A stretch of DNA of 64,000 nt from an uncultured Candidatus Binatia bacterium (lineage in GTDB: Bacteria; Desulfobacterota; Binatia; Bin18): contig OY282457.1 in NCBI GenBank assembly GCA_958296235.1, positions 3,839,338 through 3,903,337 on the forward strand, in the 5' to 3' direction. The notes below the pieces were generated by a model. It saw only the letters and a program-made list of their open reading frames with translations, was not told where the DNA came from and did not search any database. Of the stretch, positions 35,002 to 44,243 are shown piece by piece. Every line of letters starts with the position of its first letter. Position 1 is the stretch's first letter. The position numbers were made by a program, and so were the translations under genes.

Positions 35002-36354
35002 ATGACGCACAGGAAGCGGCGGCGAATCCTGATCGGATTGGTTGCCGGTGGTGTTGGGCTCAGTGTAGTGCTGTTTGGGGGATATGGGCTCAATCTTGTT
35101 TCCGCGGTTGACCGCAGCGCCTATGAAGACCTTGAGGCGTTCACCAATGTCCTGGCTATTGTTCGCAAGAACTATGTTGAGGAAACAGAGACCCAAGCCC
35201 TTATTGAAGGGGCGATTGATGGCATGCTGGGCGCGTTGGACCCGCACAGCGCCTATCTGACACCGGACTCCTATAAGGAACTCCAGGTTGATACGGAGGG
35301 CAGTTTCGGCGGTCTGGGCATTGAGATCACCCTCCGAGACGGCATTCTGACCGTTGTTTCGCCCATTGAGGATACGCCCGCCTACCGCGCCGGAGTCCAG
35401 GCCGGGGACCAGATTATCAAAATCAACGATGAGCTGACAAAAGACATGTCGCTTATCCAGGCGGTCAAAAAGATGCGGGGCAAGCAGGGGACCCAGATTA
35501 CGATCTCGGTCCGTCGTGAAGGCGTGCCCCGACTGATTGATGTGTCCCTTGTTCGTGAGGTAATCAAAATTCGCAGTGTGAAATCAAAAACCTTGGAAGA
35601 AGGCTATGCCTATATCCGAGTTACCCAGTTTCAGGATCGAACCAGCAACGACCTGGACGCCGCGCTGAAAAAATTCGGCCAGGAAAACGGCCCGCTCCAA
35701 GGCATGGTGCTGGATCTGCGCAATAATCCTGGCGGACTGCTCAGCCAGGCGGTCAAAGTCTCCGACCTCTTTTTGAATTCCGGCATGATCGTGTACACCG
35801 AAGGCCGGCTCGAAAGCCAGCAGCAGAAATATTTCGCCCATCCCGGGGGATATACGGACATCCCGCTGATTGTCCTGGTCAATGGCGGCAGCGCCAGCGC
35901 CTCCGAGATTGTTGCTGGCGCAGTACAGGATCATGGCCGAGCAGTAGTGCTCGGAACCAAGACTTTTGGCAAAGGCTCGGTGCAGACGATTTTACCGGTT
36001 GATGGGGGGGCGGCTCTGCGTCTGACCACCGCCATGTATTTCACGCCCAATGGACGGTCGATCCAGGTGACGGGCATTGCCCCTGATATTGAACTGGAAA
36101 ACCTGCCCGAAGCCTATACCGCAGCGCGGCGACGCCACGGGGTGCGTGAAGAGAATTTACGCGGACATTTTGACAATATCAGCACTCCGAGCGACACCCC
36201 GGACGACAGTCCTGACGATGCCGAGCCCCAGGCCCTGCCCGAGATTGATATTAAGGAAGGGGAGCTCGGCAAAGACCCGCAGCTTGACCGGGCGCTTGAA
36301 TTGCTCAAGTCGTGGAAGGTCTTTCAGACCACGGTTGCTGAGGCAAAAGGCTAG
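35002..36354 (+). CDS. S41 family carboxy-terminal processing peptidase
   Basis: 450 aa, CtpA-like. N-terminal membrane anchor or signal (ILIGLVAGGVGLSVVLFGGYGL), PDZ domain about residues 95-175 (GGLGIEITLRDGILTVV), and protease domain with LRNNPGGLL and NGGSASASEIVAGA: nucleophile Ser299 and base Lys324 in TFGKGSVQT, the standard 25-residue spacing. It cleaves the C-termini of periplasmic proteins. The C-terminal 50 residues are acidic and low complexity. It precedes xseA by about 30 bp. Confidence 0.92.
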   Translation: MTHRKRRRILIGLVAGGVGLSVVLFGGYGLNLVSAVDRSAYEDLEAFTNVLAIVRKNYVEETETQALIEGAIDGMLGALDPHSAYLTPDSYKELQVDTEGSFGGLGIEITLRDGILTVVSPIEDTPAYRAGVQAGDQIIKINDELTKDMSLIQAVKKMRGKQGTQITISVRREGVPRLIDVSLVREVIKIRSVKSKTLEEGYAYIRVTQFQDRTSNDLDAALKKFGQENGPLQGMVLDLRNNPGGLLSQAVKVSDLFLNSGMIVYTEGRLESQQQKYFAHPGGYTDIPLIVLVNGGSASASEIVAGAVQDHGRAVVLGTKTFGKGSVQTILPVDGGAALRLTTAMYFTPNGRSIQVTGIAPDIELENLPEAYTAARRRHGVREENLRGHFDNISTPSDTPDDSPDDAEPQALPEIDIKEGELGKDPQLDRALELLKSWKVFQTTVAEAKG

Positions 36355-36387
36355 GGTGGCCGACGTGCTGGCGTGCCCGCTGCTGCT

Positions 36388-37605
36388 ATGACGACCTCTG
36401 GCCTTGCCCCTGGCCCCTCGCGGGCATTGTCCGTCACCAACCTGGCAAGCCTGATCCAAGGCCAGCTTGAGGCCGATTTTGGTGACATCTGGGTTGTTGG
36501 TGAACTCTCCGGCCTGCGCGCTCCCGCCTCCGGGCATCTCTATTTCACCCTCAAGGATGAGACCAGCCAGCTGCGGGGCGTGATGTTTCGCGGTTACGCC
36601 CGGCTGCTTCGCTTCCGGCCCGAGGACGGTCTGGAAGTGCTGATCAAGGGCCGGGTCAGTCTGTATTCTGCCCGGGGCGATTTACAGGTCTATGCGGCCA
36701 GCATGGAGCCGCGCGGGCTGGGCGAGCAGCAATTGGCCCTGGAGCAGCTCAAAGCCAAACTCGCCACTGAGGGGCTCTTCTCTCTGGAACGCAAACGGCC
36801 CCTGCCGTTCTTCCCGCGTCGAGTCGGCGTTGTGACCGCCCTCGGAGGGGCGGCTATTCAGGATATTCTGACCATTCTGCACAGCCGCTGTCCGTATACG
36901 CAGGTCGTCGTCCGGCCCACTAAGGTGCAAGGCGCTGGGGCTGGTGTTGAAATTGCTGCGGGCATCAATGACTTGAACGAACACGGGCAGGTCGAGGCGA
37001 TTATTGTCGGGCGCGGTGGGGGGTCACGCGAGGATTTGTCCGCCTTTAATGAAGAGGTCGTGGCCCGCGCAATTGCCGACTCGGACCGGCCTGTTATCGC
37101 CGCGGTTGGCCATGAGATTGACCTGAGCATTGCCGACCTGGTGGCGGACGCTCGCGCCCCAACGCCGACGGCCGCAGCCGAAATGGTTGTGCCGATATGG
37201 GCTGACCTGTCTGACCGTGTGGCAAATACTGCCCGGGCGTTGACCACAGCGATGCAGCGGACGGTGAGCGACCGGCGGCGTCAGGCCATGCAGCTGGAAG
37301 AACGTATGCGCGACCCGCAGCGCCAGGTTGACGCGCTGCGCGAGCGGACACAGATAGCGCTGACCCGTCTCCATTCCGCGTTTCAGAGCAAGAACGAGGG
37401 GGCGCGCGCCCGACTCGAAGACCTCGCCGCAACCCTCAACAGCCTGAGTCCCCTTGCTGTTTTAGGTCGGGGGTATAGTCTCACGCGGACCATACCTGAA
37501 AATGCCGTAGTACGGGACGCGGCAACGCTTCGTCCTGGAGAGAACGTGCGCCTGACCTTTGCGCAAGGCGAGGCCCGGGCCCGCATTGAAGAGGTCACTT
37601 CGTAG
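36388..37605 (+). CDS. xseA: Exodeoxyribonuclease VII large subunit
   Basis: 405 aa from ATG 36388; an in-frame GTG at 36373 is possible and neither has a strong ribosome site. OB-fold N-terminus (VTNLASLIQGQLEADFGDIWVVGELSGL) and the exonuclease domain with GVVTALGGAAIQDILTIL, VGRGGGSREDL and VIAAVGHEIDLSIADLVAD. It degrades single-stranded DNA together with XseB in the cytoplasm. XseB starts at the next base after its stop. Standard xseA-xseB-ispA gene order. Confidence 0.95.
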   Translation: MTTSGLAPGPSRALSVTNLASLIQGQLEADFGDIWVVGELSGLRAPASGHLYFTLKDETSQLRGVMFRGYARLLRFRPEDGLEVLIKGRVSLYSARGDLQVYAASMEPRGLGEQQLALEQLKAKLATEGLFSLERKRPLPFFPRRVGVVTALGGAAIQDILTILHSRCPYTQVVVRPTKVQGAGAGVEIAAGINDLNEHGQVEAIIVGRGGGSREDLSAFNEEVVARAIADSDRPVIAAVGHEIDLSIADLVADARAPTPTAAAEMVVPIWADLSDRVANTARALTTAMQRTVSDRRRQAMQLEERMRDPQRQVDALRERTQIALTRLHSAFQSKNEGARARLEDLAATLNSLSPLAVLGRGYSLTRTIPENAVVRDAATLRPGENVRLTFAQGEARARIEEVTS

Positions 37606-37851
37606 ATGGACATTGCCGCGGATAAAAAATTTGAAGACGCCTTGCAGGATTTGGAAGGTGTTGTTGAGAAACTCGATGCCGGGACCCTGTCGCTCGAAGA
37701 ATCCCTCCAAGCCTTTGAAGAGGGAGTGGCGCTGGTCCGTTTTCTGGAAGAGAAACTGACTGAGGTGGAAAAACGGGTCGAGGTCTTAACGCGGGATAAC
37801 AGCGGTCTCTTTCAGACCCGGAGTCTGGAGACTGACGAAGAGGACATGTGA
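37606..37851 (+). CDS. xseB: Exodeoxyribonuclease VII small subunit
   Basis: 81 aa, the usual size. The helical family pattern FEDALQDLEGVVEKLDAGTL then LEESLQAFEEGVALVRFLEEKL is complete. Its start immediately follows the xseA stop and its last codons overlap ispA by four bases (GTGA), so the three genes are one translationally coupled unit. Confidence 0.95.
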   Translation: MDIAADKKFEDALQDLEGVVEKLDAGTLSLEESLQAFEEGVALVRFLEEKLTEVEKRVEVLTRDNSGLFQTRSLETDEEDM

Positions 37852-38774
37852 AACTCGAACAGTATTTAGAACGCCGCTGTACGCTGATTGACCGAACCCT
37901 CAAGCAGCTCCTGGCCGACCATGAAGCTCCGCCCAAGAACCTGGACAAGGCCATGCGCTACAGTCTGTTTTCCGGGGGGAAACGGATTCGACCCATCCTG
38001 GCCCTTGCCAGCGGGGAGGCTGTCGGCGCTCGGCCGCAGCCCATCCTGCCCTTTGCCTGCGCGCTGGAAATGATCCATTCGTACTCGTTGGTGCACGACG
38101 ATCTGCCGGCTATGGACGATGATGACCTGCGCCGCGGGAAGCCGACCAATCATGTCGTGTTTGGCGAAGCTATGGCCATTTTGGCCGGTGACGGGCTGCT
38201 GACCGAAGCCTTTCGGATTATGGCCCAGGCCGCGCTCAAACGCGGACAGGACCGCACCGCGGCCCTCCAGGCCATATGGGAAGTGGCGGCCGGCGCTGGT
38301 ATGGCCGGCATGGTCGGCGGACAGGTGGCGGATATTGAAGCCGAACACCAAAAGCCGACCCGCAAACGGGTTGAATACATTCATACCCGCAAGACCGGAG
38401 CCTTGTTGCGGGCAGCGGTCCGCGTTGGCGCCCGAGTCGGTGGGGCGAGCGCGAAACAATATGCCTGCCTCGACCAATATGGGACAGCCGTTGGGCTGGC
38501 CTTTCAGGTGACAGACGACATTATGGACATTGAAGGCGGCACGGCAAAAACGGGCAAACGAGTCGGGCGTGACGCTGAGCTCAACAAAGCCACCTATCCG
38601 GCCGCCCTGGGGATGAAAAAAACCAAGCAGTACGCGCGGGAACTGCTTGATGAGGCCCTGAGTGCCCTGCAATCCTTTAGTCCCAAAGCCGAGCCCCTGC
38701 GGCAGATCGCCCTTTTTGTGGTCGAACGCGCCGTCCCTGCGACGGAACTCAGGACAGGCCCGTCTGAAACGTGA
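37848..38774 (+). CDS. ispA: Farnesyl/geranyl diphosphate synthase (polyprenyl synthetase)
   Basis: 308 aa, GTG start. Polyprenyl synthase fold with first aspartate-rich motif HDDLPAMDDDDLRRG (Asp84, Asp85, Asp89) and second motif QVTDDIMDIEG. SGGKRIRP binds isopentenyl diphosphate. It makes short-chain isoprenyl diphosphates. In the usual order it would be followed by dxs, but here tlyA comes next, overlapping by four bases. The substrate length is set by residues I cannot judge reliably. Confidence 0.9.
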   Translation: MKLEQYLERRCTLIDRTLKQLLADHEAPPKNLDKAMRYSLFSGGKRIRPILALASGEAVGARPQPILPFACALEMIHSYSLVHDDLPAMDDDDLRRGKPTNHVVFGEAMAILAGDGLLTEAFRIMAQAALKRGQDRTAALQAIWEVAAGAGMAGMVGGQVADIEAEHQKPTRKRVEYIHTRKTGALLRAAVRVGARVGGASAKQYACLDQYGTAVGLAFQVTDDIMDIEGGTAKTGKRVGRDAELNKATYPAALGMKKTKQYARELLDEALSALQSFSPKAEPLRQIALFVVERAVPATELRTGPSET

Positions 38775-39511
38775 GCCAACGCAAGCGCCTTGATCTGCTG
38801 CTGGTTGAACGGGGGCTGGTTTCCAGCCGAGAACAGGCTCGGCGGTTAATCATGGCCGGTGCCGTGGTTGCCGGCGAGCAGCGGGCCGACAAGCCCGGCA
38901 CCTTGGTTGATCCGGCGACCGCGGTGCGGCTCAAGGCCGACGCGCTGTCGCCGTATGTCAGTCGAGGTGGCCACAAACTGGCGGCTGGGCTGAAGGCTTT
39001 TGGTCTGGACGTGACCGGAGTCACCGCCCTTGATGTCGGAGCCTCAACCGGCGGGTTTACGGACTGTCTTTTGCAGCGCGGCGCAACCAGGGTCTTTGCC
39101 GTTGACGTCGGCTACGGACAACTGGCCTGGTCTCTCCGCCAGGACCCGCGTGTCGTAAACCTGGAACGGCGTAATATCCGTAGCCTTGCCCCTGACGAAT
39201 TGATCCCGACCCCCACCTTGGCGGTGATAGACGCCTCGTTTATTTCGCTCACCCTGGTTATTCCACATGTCATCGGCTTGATCGCCGCCAAGGGAGAGAT
39301 TGTCGCCTTAGTCAAACCTCAATTTGAAGTGGGGAAAGGACGGGTGGGGAAGGGCGGTGTGGTCCGCGACCCGGCCCTCCATGCGGAAGTGCTGGCGAAT
39401 TTGCAGGTGCGCGCAGACGGTTGGCAACTTGAAGTCCGAGGGGTGACGGAATCTCCCCTGCGAGGGCCAAAAGGGAATAAAGAATTTCTTCTGTATGTGC
39501 AGAAGCGCTGA
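38771..39511 (+). CDS. tlyA: TlyA-family rRNA methyltransferase
   Basis: 246 aa, GTG start overlapping the ispA stop. S4 RNA-binding domain at the N-terminus (RLDLLLVERGLVSSREQARRL), then an FtsJ-like SAM domain: YVSRGGHKLAAGLKAF, ALDVGASTGGFTDCLLQRGA, VFAVDVGYGQL, and LVKPQFEVGKGRVGKGGVV at the catalytic end. TlyA 2'-O-methylates 16S/23S rRNA cytidines. Closes the xse-isp unit. Confidence 0.92.
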   Translation: MSQRKRLDLLLVERGLVSSREQARRLIMAGAVVAGEQRADKPGTLVDPATAVRLKADALSPYVSRGGHKLAAGLKAFGLDVTGVTALDVGASTGGFTDCLLQRGATRVFAVDVGYGQLAWSLRQDPRVVNLERRNIRSLAPDELIPTPTLAVIDASFISLTLVIPHVIGLIAAKGEIVALVKPQFEVGKGRVGKGGVVRDPALHAEVLANLQVRADGWQLEVRGVTESPLRGPKGNKEFLLYVQKR

Positions 39512-39564
39512 GGGCGGTTCTATCTGACCCGCAGCGTCCCTGTGCAGCAGCCTGTGAGGAAGCC

Positions 39565-40221
39565 ATGTCATTGAGCCAAAAATTACATGCCGCCACGCCG
39601 ACCTGGCAAAAGACGCTCAGGCACCCCTTTGTGGTCGGCCTTGGAGACGGCAGCCTGCCTTTGGAAAAATTCCAGTTCTATATGTGTCAGGACTATGTAT
39701 TCCTGATTGAGTACAGCCGCGTCCTGGCCCTGGCGACGGCAAAAGCTCCCGACCTGGACACTATGGGGCGTTTTGCCCAGCTCCTTGATGCGACCCTCAA
39801 TCAGGAAATGGCGCTCCACCGCGCGTTTGCCGCGGAGTGTGGCATCAGTGCGGAGACGCTGGCGGCAACTCAGGCTGCGCCAACCACGCAGGCATATACA
39901 AATCATTTAGTACGAGTGGCGGCGCTCGGAGACGTGGCTGCCATAGTCAGCGCGGTCCTGCCCTGCCAGTGGGGCTATAGTGAAATCGGCCAGGCTTTGG
40001 CCCGACAGGGCAAACCGAGCGCTCCGGCATTCTACGCCAAGTGGATTGATATGTACGCTGACCCGGAGTTTGCCGCACTCTCGACCTGGTTACGAGAGGT
40101 ACTTGACCGCCTGGCCCCCACCGCGGATGAAAAGCAGCTGACCCGGATTTTTCAAACCAGCGCCCGTTACGAATATCTCTTCTGGGAGATGGCCTACCAA
40201 ATGCAGGACTGGCCGGTATAG
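39565..40221 (+). CDS. tenA: Thiaminase II / TenA-family protein
   Basis: 218 aa. All-helical TenA fold with the catalytic cysteine in VLPCQWGYSEIG (Cys134), the C-terminal YEYLFWEMAYQMQDWP and the conserved LPLEKFQFYMCQDY segment. TenA hydrolyses aminopyrimidine or thiamine degradation products to salvage the pyrimidine. Cytoplasmic. It follows tlyA in the same direction after a 53-bp gap and is probably separately expressed or a distal gene of the operon. Confidence 0.93.
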   Translation: MSLSQKLHAATPTWQKTLRHPFVVGLGDGSLPLEKFQFYMCQDYVFLIEYSRVLALATAKAPDLDTMGRFAQLLDATLNQEMALHRAFAAECGISAETLAATQAAPTTQAYTNHLVRVAALGDVAAIVSAVLPCQWGYSEIGQALARQGKPSAPAFYAKWIDMYADPEFAALSTWLREVLDRLAPTADEKQLTRIFQTSARYEYLFWEMAYQMQDWPV

Positions 40222-40262
40222 GCGGACCCCTGGGAGCGCGGGCATCCTGCCCGCAGTTCCGT

Positions 40263-40340
40263 TCACCCTGAGCGTCGAGTAGCGGAGTCGAAGGGAGGAC
40301 AGATATTCGTAGGGGCAGCCCCCTGTGGCTGCCCGGAGTT
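40263..40340. repeat. Repeat cluster forming the 3' end of the helicase gene
   Basis: Plus-strand CCCTGAGCGTCGAGTAGCGGAGTCGAAGGG followed by GTAGGGGCAGCCCCCTGTGGCTGCCC. The second unit is the one at 24852-24874; the first belongs to the CTTCGAC...GCTCAG family. Together they supply the last codons and stop of the helicase. Confidence 0.8.
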
Positions 40341-43300
40341 CAACACGTCTTCGATAACCTGTTGCAAACAGTCAGGCGTATTCAGAAAATACACGCCGTC
40401 ATTTTTCCAGTCGTTTGAAGAACGCCTGCCGTCGTCAATCTTGCCCGGTGGTGTGACTGACAGAACATAGGCGTGCAGGCGCAGCTTCGGTTCAATCTCC
40501 CGAATCCGTTCTTCAATAGTCTTGATGTTCCGGTATAACGCAACCTTTCCGCGCTCTCTGGCCCCGAACCGGCTCAACCCTTTGGGATCAAGGAAAATAA
40601 CGTGCTGACAGTCCGGGCTGTTCAGCCAGACGATGAAGTCGGGGTAATAGCCGAAATCGTCAAAAAACGACACGCCCCGACCGCGCGTCAGGTTGCGAAT
40701 CAGGTATAATTCCGTGTCTTGTAAACCCTGTCCTGAGCGTGGTCGAAGGGGCTGGTTTCGGCTTTCTGCCAATTCCACAAGTCCCTCAACCACCTTTTTT
40801 TCATTCTCGTTCAGGGCAACCGGTCGGACTGTGACGTTGCAATCCTTCCTGGCGTAAAGAAGCGGCTGATAGGCATGAGCGCCGGTCGTGATGACACCGA
40901 GTTTCAGGCTATCGAAATAGCGCTGTTCAATATTCGCCTTCAAGTTCTGTATATCGCCGATCAGCTGGCTGTGCGTCACGTCCACCGATAGCTCGTAAGC
41001 CTTCACATTGTTGGGGTCGCTTTCGTCCAGCGTCACGACCTCAATGTTGTCGCTCTCCCAACACCGTCGTTGTTTGCGCCAGAATTGGTCGGCATATTCG
41101 GTCATAAGATCAAGGGCGATGTCCTCCAACTCCCGCACGCTCTGAAAATCGGTTACATTCAGCCGCTCTGGCGGCATATACAGGTCATACCAGTCTTCAT
41201 TCTGCAAAAGACTCTCGACCGTCTCCGGCCTGATGGCCAGATTGTGCCAGTCGCGCTGCCGCTTGCGCCTCAGCAGCGTGTCGTACAGACGGGCTCGATT
41301 GAAAAAGCTGGTATGGCATGGCGCAAGTGTGACGGCTGTTTGTCGCGTGGAGGAAACGGATGTTCCTTCGCCGGAGGCCACGGATTGCAACTGCGAGTAC
41401 AGATTGAGCGTTATGAGAGGCGGAGCATCAGCGTCGCCGGGATTCGGGAGCGTCACACGCGCCTCGGAGCGCTCATATTTCTGGTTGCCTTTGAGGCGGA
41501 TCAATTTCAGGTCTGGTTTTTTGCCGAAGTTCCAGGTCACGGGCAAGGCGACGGTTTCCTGCTCAACGCGCATTCCTTCTTTTTCCAGCAGGTTGCGGAA
41601 AGTCTGCATGTAATTGGCGCGCAGCCCGAAGATATACAGGGTTTCCAGTTCTCCGAGATCGACACTGTCGCTCGGCAGTTCCACCCCGCTTTTGCGGTGA
41701 CGTTTCAGGCTCGTATTCCAGCCTTTGAGGCGGACCCCGCGCCCGAACATCTGAATGATTTCCGGGCCTTCGCCCACCCCGACGTGCATCAGCCCCATTG
41801 TGCTTACCCGCCAGGAGTTCCAGCCGGCAATGAACCGCCGCGCGCCGATGACGATGTTCACGGTCGAGTCCGGTCTGTCCACATTGGCGAACAGCCGTTC
41901 CGCAAACCCGGCCTCCCGGTCGGTGGAGATAGCGGGGTTGTCTTTCTCTATCAGCAGCTTATGGAGAGCCGTTGAATCGCCGATATTGACCACGCCGAAG
42001 ACCGGGTTGTCCGCGCTGCGCAGGTGGAGCTCTCCTTCTCCCGCAGTCAGATAGACGACATGCAGCTTCCCCTGCCCGTGAAACAGCGTGTCACACATAT
42101 CGGCGTAGAGGTCGTCTGGCGAGTGCCGGTTGAGATAGCCGAACCGCCCGGCGAAGTAGTCGTTGCCGGTCTCATCGGGCAGGCCGGATTGACCGGCAAG
42201 CAGGCGGTCAAGCATGGGCCGCACCGCATCAGCATTTGCCAGCGCCCAGCCCAGGAAGTCGAGAATGAGGAGAACGTCGGACTTTGTTTCCGTGTCTGCT
42301 CTACTGGAGCCGGTGACGGTTTTGCCCAGAAACACCCACAGCGGCCTGGTCAGGTTGAAGTCCGTCCATTGTGCGCCCTTGTCCCGCCATATCCGGCACT
42401 GCTGATAGAAGGTCAGCAGGCAGCCGAGCAAATACATATTGCCGCTCGCGTCTTCTATCCCGCTCGGCAGGTTGGATATCGCGTAGTCCTTGCCATAACC
42501 GTCGTCGTGAAACTGACGGTAGGCGTAGTCAAACAACAGGCATTTGGCGTAGGCGTTCAGCAGTTCCGTATCCTTGCCGCCCACTTGGTTGAAGGTCGCT
42601 GAATACTCGAACGTGAAGCCGCCGCGCGACAATTCCTTGCGACGCTCGCGCCACACCTTACCCGATGCGCCCAGGTGGCCTTCATCGACCAGTACCAGAT
42701 TGTTGTCGCCAAAGTCCTGCACGGCCACGCGCTTGACGCCTTTCTTTTCGGCCAGCTTGTTCAGGTCAATAATCTCAATATGCGAGAACAGACCGGCCCT
42801 GGCCTCGGCGGAAAACAACCGCGCCCGCAAACCGCTGGCCTGCAACTCGCGCTCGTGCTGGGCTGACATTTGTTCGTTGGGTGTCAGCAGAACAATGTTG
42901 TTGAGCCGCCCGCCGGACCGGGCCAGGTAGTGCTGGAATTGCAGGATGTGGGCGTGCATGAGGAGCGTCTTGCCCGAGCCGGTCGCGCTTTGAAAGGCAA
43001 GGGTGCGCAGCTCGTCCGGCTCATAGTCCGGCATGGGCGCAGTCAGCCGGTCTTGAGCCTTGGCCACGTTCAGAGAGGCGCACAGCGCTTCAAGGTCAGT
43101 GAAATAGCGGTTCAGGTAATGCTCGGTGAACAGCAGGGCGAGATACTGATAGGGCTTCCATTCCCGTCCGTGCTCGCCGGTCATACGGAGCCTGCGGCTA
43201 TGCGCCACGATGTTGGCGTCGTATGCGGAGAATTGGTCAGGCGTGACGGTGCTGAGAGCCGGGTTCAGATACAGCGCGCGGGCGTATTCACTCTCGCCAT

Positions 43301-43445
43301 TCGCGTCAAAACCGGCTGGCGCGCTCCCCAGCCGCTCCAGCATCAGCTGCATATCGTCATAGCCGAACTCCCGGCAGATGAAGCGGTATAGGGCGAGGCG
43401 GTTTTTGAGGGGGGTGTTACCTGTCCGGCGCAGACGCGAAGGCAT
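40263..43445 (-). CDS. SF2 helicase-nuclease, restriction (Res-like) subunit of the RM operon
   Basis: 1060 aa. N-terminal SF2 ATPase: Walker A QSATGSGKT with Lys159, DEGH box at 254-257 (LVDEGHLG), FEYSATF as motif III. C-terminal PD-(D/E)XK-like nuclease with Asp936 (YYPDF) and Asp953-x-Lys955 (FLDPKG). This matches Type III-like Res subunits. ATG lies two bases after a 38-aa ORF, at the end of a leftward operon whose methyltransferase gene begins at 47587. Two dispersed repeats lie in frame: residues about 898-906 (PLRPRSGQGL) and the last 20-25 residues (GAAPTNICPPFDSATRRSG), which look repeat-encoded and replace the original C-terminus. Confidence 0.85.
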   Translation of the reverse strand: MPSRLRRTGNTPLKNRLALYRFICREFGYDDMQLMLERLGSAPAGFDANGESEYARALYLNPALSTVTPDQFSAYDANIVAHSRRLRMTGEHGREWKPYQYLALLFTEHYLNRYFTDLEALCASLNVAKAQDRLTAPMPDYEPDELRTLAFQSATGSGKTLLMHAHILQFQHYLARSGGRLNNIVLLTPNEQMSAQHERELQASGLRARLFSAEARAGLFSHIEIIDLNKLAEKKGVKRVAVQDFGDNNLVLVDEGHLGASGKVWRERRKELSRGGFTFEYSATFNQVGGKDTELLNAYAKCLLFDYAYRQFHDDGYGKDYAISNLPSGIEDASGNMYLLGCLLTFYQQCRIWRDKGAQWTDFNLTRPLWVFLGKTVTGSSRADTETKSDVLLILDFLGWALANADAVRPMLDRLLAGQSGLPDETGNDYFAGRFGYLNRHSPDDLYADMCDTLFHGQGKLHVVYLTAGEGELHLRSADNPVFGVVNIGDSTALHKLLIEKDNPAISTDREAGFAERLFANVDRPDSTVNIVIGARRFIAGWNSWRVSTMGLMHVGVGEGPEIIQMFGRGVRLKGWNTSLKRHRKSGVELPSDSVDLGELETLYIFGLRANYMQTFRNLLEKEGMRVEQETVALPVTWNFGKKPDLKLIRLKGNQKYERSEARVTLPNPGDADAPPLITLNLYSQLQSVASGEGTSVSSTRQTAVTLAPCHTSFFNRARLYDTLLRRKRQRDWHNLAIRPETVESLLQNEDWYDLYMPPERLNVTDFQSVRELEDIALDLMTEYADQFWRKQRRCWESDNIEVVTLDESDPNNVKAYELSVDVTHSQLIGDIQNLKANIEQRYFDSLKLGVITTGAHAYQPLLYARKDCNVTVRPVALNENEKKVVEGLVELAESRNQPLRPRSGQGLQDTELYLIRNLTRGRGVSFFDDFGYYPDFIVWLNSPDCQHVIFLDPKGLSRFGARERGKVALYRNIKTIEERIREIEPKLRLHAYVLSVTPPGKIDDGRRSSNDWKNDGVYFLNTPDCLQQVIEDVLNSGQPQGAAPTNICPPFDSATRRSG
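40727..40752. repeat. In-frame repeat unit inside the helicase gene
   Basis: CCTGTCCTGAGCGTGGTCGAAGGGGC on the plus strand, the same core as the intergenic copies at 6390 and 7645. It encodes the peptide PLRPRSGQGL between two conserved-looking helicase segments. Confidence 0.75.
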
Positions 43446-43447
43446 GG

Positions 43448-43564
43448 TCAGAATCTCTGATTTTCAGCCGGTTCAGGTGACATCCCGGCGTGAGGTGTCA
43501 CGCCAAGGTCGGCGGGTGGCGTCTCAGCCATCTCTATTTTTTCCAGTTCCCTCTCTTCAGTCAT
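43448..43564 (-). CDS. 38-aa ORF overlapping the membrane-protein gene
   Basis: MTEERELEKIEMAETPPADL to NQRF, stop. Its ATG overlaps the stop of the membrane protein (ATGACTGA) and its own stop is two bases before the helicase ATG, so it fits tightly in the operon. No family is recognised; it could be a leader or a vestige. No separate ribosome site is visible. Confidence 0.4.
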   Translation of the reverse strand: MTEERELEKIEMAETPPADLGVTPHAGMSPEPAENQRF

Positions 43565-44243
43565 TCCGTCTCCTTAGTGAGGCGGTCAAGGGCAACAAGC
43601 TCTTTACAATGATGATCAGGAAAGGGAGTCCAATAACCAAGGCCGCAACTGTGAAAAGGATAGGAGGAACGCCTGTTGTCGTAAAGACGCGCAGGGCAAG
43701 TGCTGCTAATAGTACCGGGGCACCAGCTTTGAAAATCATATCGGAAACACCGGCTGCAAGACCTCCTCTGATCAACTGTAATCTCACGTCTAGTCCAATG
43801 ATATCGCCTCTCTCGACAGCCATTTCTTCAATCTTTTCGAGCCTATTAAAGAGTTCGTGATAGTAAACACGTTGTCCCTGTTTTCTATATAAATCCCGCT
43901 GGTAGGTAACCAACTTGTAGAGGGGAGCTATAAATCTCACTGACGAATATACGATCATAACAAAGAAGAAGGAAAAAAGTTTCTGCTTTGTCAGCCCTGT
44001 TATCTGTATTCCCTGAAACAACATGGTCCCCATTTGTTCTGTTCCAACTTTTGACAAATTAAGGTCCAATTCGCCAAAGAAGAAAAACAGTGATAGTGCG
44101 GACCAGAATGCTAAAGGTTGGCTAGAGACCATCAATTCTTGTAAGATTTCTCGATCTTCCTGGTATATTCCATTGATACAGTCTTTCAATATTTGATAGT
44201 CCTCTCTCAAGGCTTTCGCGTCGAGTTCTTGATTATCTTCCAT
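43557..44243 (-). CDS. Predicted multi-pass membrane protein in the RM operon
   Basis: 228 aa from ATG 44243 (MEDNQELDAKALRED); the frame opens at 44258 only through a duplicated upstream copy of the same 5' sequence. Several membrane segments are visible: LAFWSALSLFFFFGEL, LFSFFFVMIVYSSVRFIAPLY, VLLAALALRVF and ILFTVAALVIGLPFLIIIVKSLL. An internal heptad helix (YHELFNRLEKIEEMAVERG) faces the cytoplasm or periplasm. No family recognised. Codon and base use are more AT-rich than the flanking RM genes, suggesting later insertion into the operon. Confidence 0.65.
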   Translation of the reverse strand: MEDNQELDAKALREDYQILKDCINGIYQEDREILQELMVSSQPLAFWSALSLFFFFGELDLNLSKVGTEQMGTMLFQGIQITGLTKQKLFSFFFVMIVYSSVRFIAPLYKLVTYQRDLYRKQGQRVYYHELFNRLEKIEEMAVERGDIIGLDVRLQLIRGGLAAGVSDMIFKAGAPVLLAALALRVFTTTGVPPILFTVAALVIGLPFLIIIVKSLLPLTASLRRRND

